Positions 7,101-8,111 of a stretch of DNA of 8,111 bases are shown piece after piece; position 1 is the first letter of the stretch, and every line of letters starts with the position of its first letter. Source of the stretch: SFDP01 sp051891855 (GTDB lineage: Bacteria; Bacillota; Clostridia; Lachnospirales; Lachnospiraceae); NCBI GenBank assembly GCA_051891855.1, contig JBJFFP010000046.1:1-8111 (forward strand), read 5' to 3'. A program made the translations under genes and the position numbers. The notes beneath the pieces were generated by a model. The model was not told the origin of the DNA. It saw only the letters and a program-made list of their open reading frames with translations, and did no database searches.

Positions 7101-7928
7101 TTATTCTTTTATCCGATAGGCATACTCAGGCCTATGCTCCAGGCTGTCGAAACGGAAGCCTTCTTCCTGCAGCCGCTTTAAAATTCCCGGAAGGGCTTCC
7201 ACTGTTTTTCCTCTTCCCCGGCCATCGTGCAACAGGACGATGGGCGTATCATACTCAAAAACCTTTTTAAATACATTCTGCTGGATGGATTCTACCGTAG
7301 GACTGCCTACTGCATCCTCTCCGCTAACCTGCCAATCAAAGCAAGTAAAACCCCTTATATGCAATTCATCCAGACAGGTTTTACGATAGGGTTTCAGATA
7401 GGTACAGGCGCTTCCTCCCGGAAAGCGAAAAAGAGCAGTTTCAATTCCGTAATCCTGTTTTAATGTGGTAAAAAGCTGTTCGTAGTCTGCCAGAAGGCTT
7501 TCCGGACTGGCATAGAGCTGTTTATAGACATGGTTATAGGCATGAAGGCCGATGCCGTGGCCCTCGTTTTTCATACGTTCAAGAATGGATTGATTTTCCT
7601 TTGTTAATCCTTCTCCAACCACGAAGAAGGTTGCCTTTGCATTATATTCCTTTAGAATATCCAATACCTCCCGGGTATTGGAGCTTGGTCCGTCATCAAA
7701 GGTAAGATAACAGATTTTTTCCCCTTCCATAGGCTCATTAATCTGTCGGGCAGGAGCCTTTAACAGGCTGAAGGAGCTGCTGCTTGTCTCGATTACGCTT
7801 TCTGCCGCATTTTCTTCCATTAATCCTTTACTTTTTCCCAGTAAAGCCCCTATCCAGACAGCGGCTGCAAATAGAAGGAGTTCACCCATAAATCCCATCA
7901 TCCGCTTGCTTAACAATTTTTTCCCCAT
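7101..7928 (-). CDS. Membrane-anchored polysaccharide deacetylase (CE4 / NodB-homology family)
   Basis: A 275-residue enzyme of carbohydrate esterase family 4. By family it removes N-acetyl groups from cell-wall glycans such as peptidoglycan, using a metal ion, outside the membrane. A short basic lead (KKLLSKR) is followed by one hydrophobic helix at about 12-31, an anchor or uncleaved signal, then a Ser-rich linker to about residue 68. Catalytic motifs are present in order: TFDDGPS (76-82, D78 as base and D79 as metal ligand), HAYNH (129-133, metal ligands H129 and H133), RFPGG (168-172), FDWQ (197-200) and LLHDG (232-236). The second motif has Ala where Ser or Thr is usual. The ATG is preceded by GAGG at a short spacing. 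It stands as its own unit, with a terminator and candidate promoter upstream. The precise glycan and physiological role are not decidable here. Confidence 0.93.
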   Translation of the reverse strand: MGKKLLSKRMMGFMGELLLFAAAVWIGALLGKSKGLMEENAAESVIETSSSSFSLLKAPARQINEPMEGEKICYLTFDDGPSSNTREVLDILKEYNAKATFFVVGEGLTKENQSILERMKNEGHGIGLHAYNHVYKQLYASPESLLADYEQLFTTLKQDYGIETALFRFPGGSACTYLKPYRKTCLDELHIRGFTCFDWQVSGEDAVGSPTVESIQQNVFKKVFEYDTPIVLLHDGRGRGKTVEALPGILKRLQEEGFRFDSLEHRPEYAYRIKE

Positions 7929-7970
7929 TTTGGCCTCAATGTTAAAGTGTTCCTATAGCTTATGGGCATT

Positions 7971-7998
7971 AGGATAAAAATATGCATTTATTTGTCTA
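7971..7998 (-). promoter_or_regulatory. Candidate sigma-A type promoter for the polysaccharide deacetylase gene
   Basis: On the minus strand TAGACA (7993-7998) and TATCCT (7971-7976) are separated by 16 bp. They match five of six and four of six bases of the vegetative consensus. Transcription would start near 7964, giving a leader of roughly 35 bases before the ATG. The site lies just after the terminator of the preceding gene, where a promoter is expected. The match is modest. Confidence 0.4.
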
Positions 7999-8044
7999 AT
8001 ATAAATGTTCTTCAAATGGCAGGTGTAGCTAATTTGTAGCCAAC

Positions 8045-8092
8045 AAAAAGAAAAATTCTCTGGAACGCTTATCAATCAAGGCTTTCCAGAGA
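8045..8092 (-). terminator. Rho-independent terminator of a minus-strand gene beyond the right edge
   Basis: On the minus strand, a perfect 9-bp inverted repeat (TCTCTGGAA at 8084-8092 and TTCCAGAGA at 8057-8065) encloses 18 bases. Inside those, a further GC and TT pairing with one mismatch and one bulge is possible. It is followed at once by ATTTTTCTTTTTG, a clear T-rich tail. On the plus strand no T-run follows the hairpin, so it acts in the minus direction. It insulates the deacetylase gene from whatever lies upstream. Confidence 0.8.
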
Positions 8093-8111
8093 TATGGCAA
8101 CTAAATCCATA

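Noticed and set aside
7100..7928. Polysaccharide deacetylase as a member of the decarboxylase-holB operon
   Set aside because: A 130-bp gap separates it from the decarboxylase, and that cluster is conserved without it in Bacillus. Read-through cannot be excluded, but joint function is not supported.
8072..8111. Possible C-terminal codons of an upstream minus-strand gene
   Set aside because: All three minus frames reach a stop within 40 bases of the edge (at 8101, 8076 and 8072), so I cannot tell which, if any, ends a gene. Only the terminator itself is supported.

Overview
This window looks like an ordinary chromosomal stretch from a low-to-moderate GC Gram-positive of the Clostridia, most likely Lachnospiraceae or a relative. 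That placement is an inference from gene content, gene order and protein style. It rests on a yaaR-holB-ricT(yaaT)-yabB block, a short clostridial-type pyruvate kinase, an AgrA-like LytTR regulator and strong GGAGG-type ribosome binding sites. All eight genes I can support lie on the minus strand, so the window is read from right to left.

Right edge (about 7929-8111): a strong intrinsic terminator ends a gene that lies beyond the window. It is followed by a candidate promoter and then a membrane-anchored polysaccharide deacetylase (7101-7928). A 130-bp gap follows, holding a small hairpin and no convincing terminator.

Centre (753-6970): a compact run of six genes that reads as one operon. 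It comprises an Orn/Lys/Arg decarboxylase-like PLP enzyme (TTG start), pyruvate kinase, YaaR (DUF327), DNA polymerase III delta prime (holB), the PSP1/RicT protein and the TrmN6/YabB-type methyltransferase. The gaps are 19, 49, 33 and 2 bp, and the last pair overlaps by 23 bp. The order matches the Bacillus subtilis yaaO-tmk-yaaQ-yaaR-holB-yaaT-yabA-yabB region. Here pyruvate kinase sits where tmk-yaaQ would be, and yabA is absent. The decarboxylase and pyruvate kinase are metabolic enzymes. HolB belongs to the clamp loader, RicT acts on RNA processing in Bacillus, and TrmN6 modifies tRNA. The cluster is therefore a conserved housekeeping neighbourhood rather than a pathway.

Left edge (1-705): a LytTR-type response regulator follows the methyltransferase after 47 bp. 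Its 3' end runs off the window, so its kinase or peptide partners, if any, are not visible.

I found no mobile element, CRISPR array, tRNA, rRNA or riboswitch, and no convincing new system. The points most worth a second look are the long charged tail on RicT, pyruvate kinase placed inside the yaaO-yaaR-holB cluster, the degenerate nucleotide-binding motifs of HolB, and the LytTR regulator at the end of a housekeeping operon.
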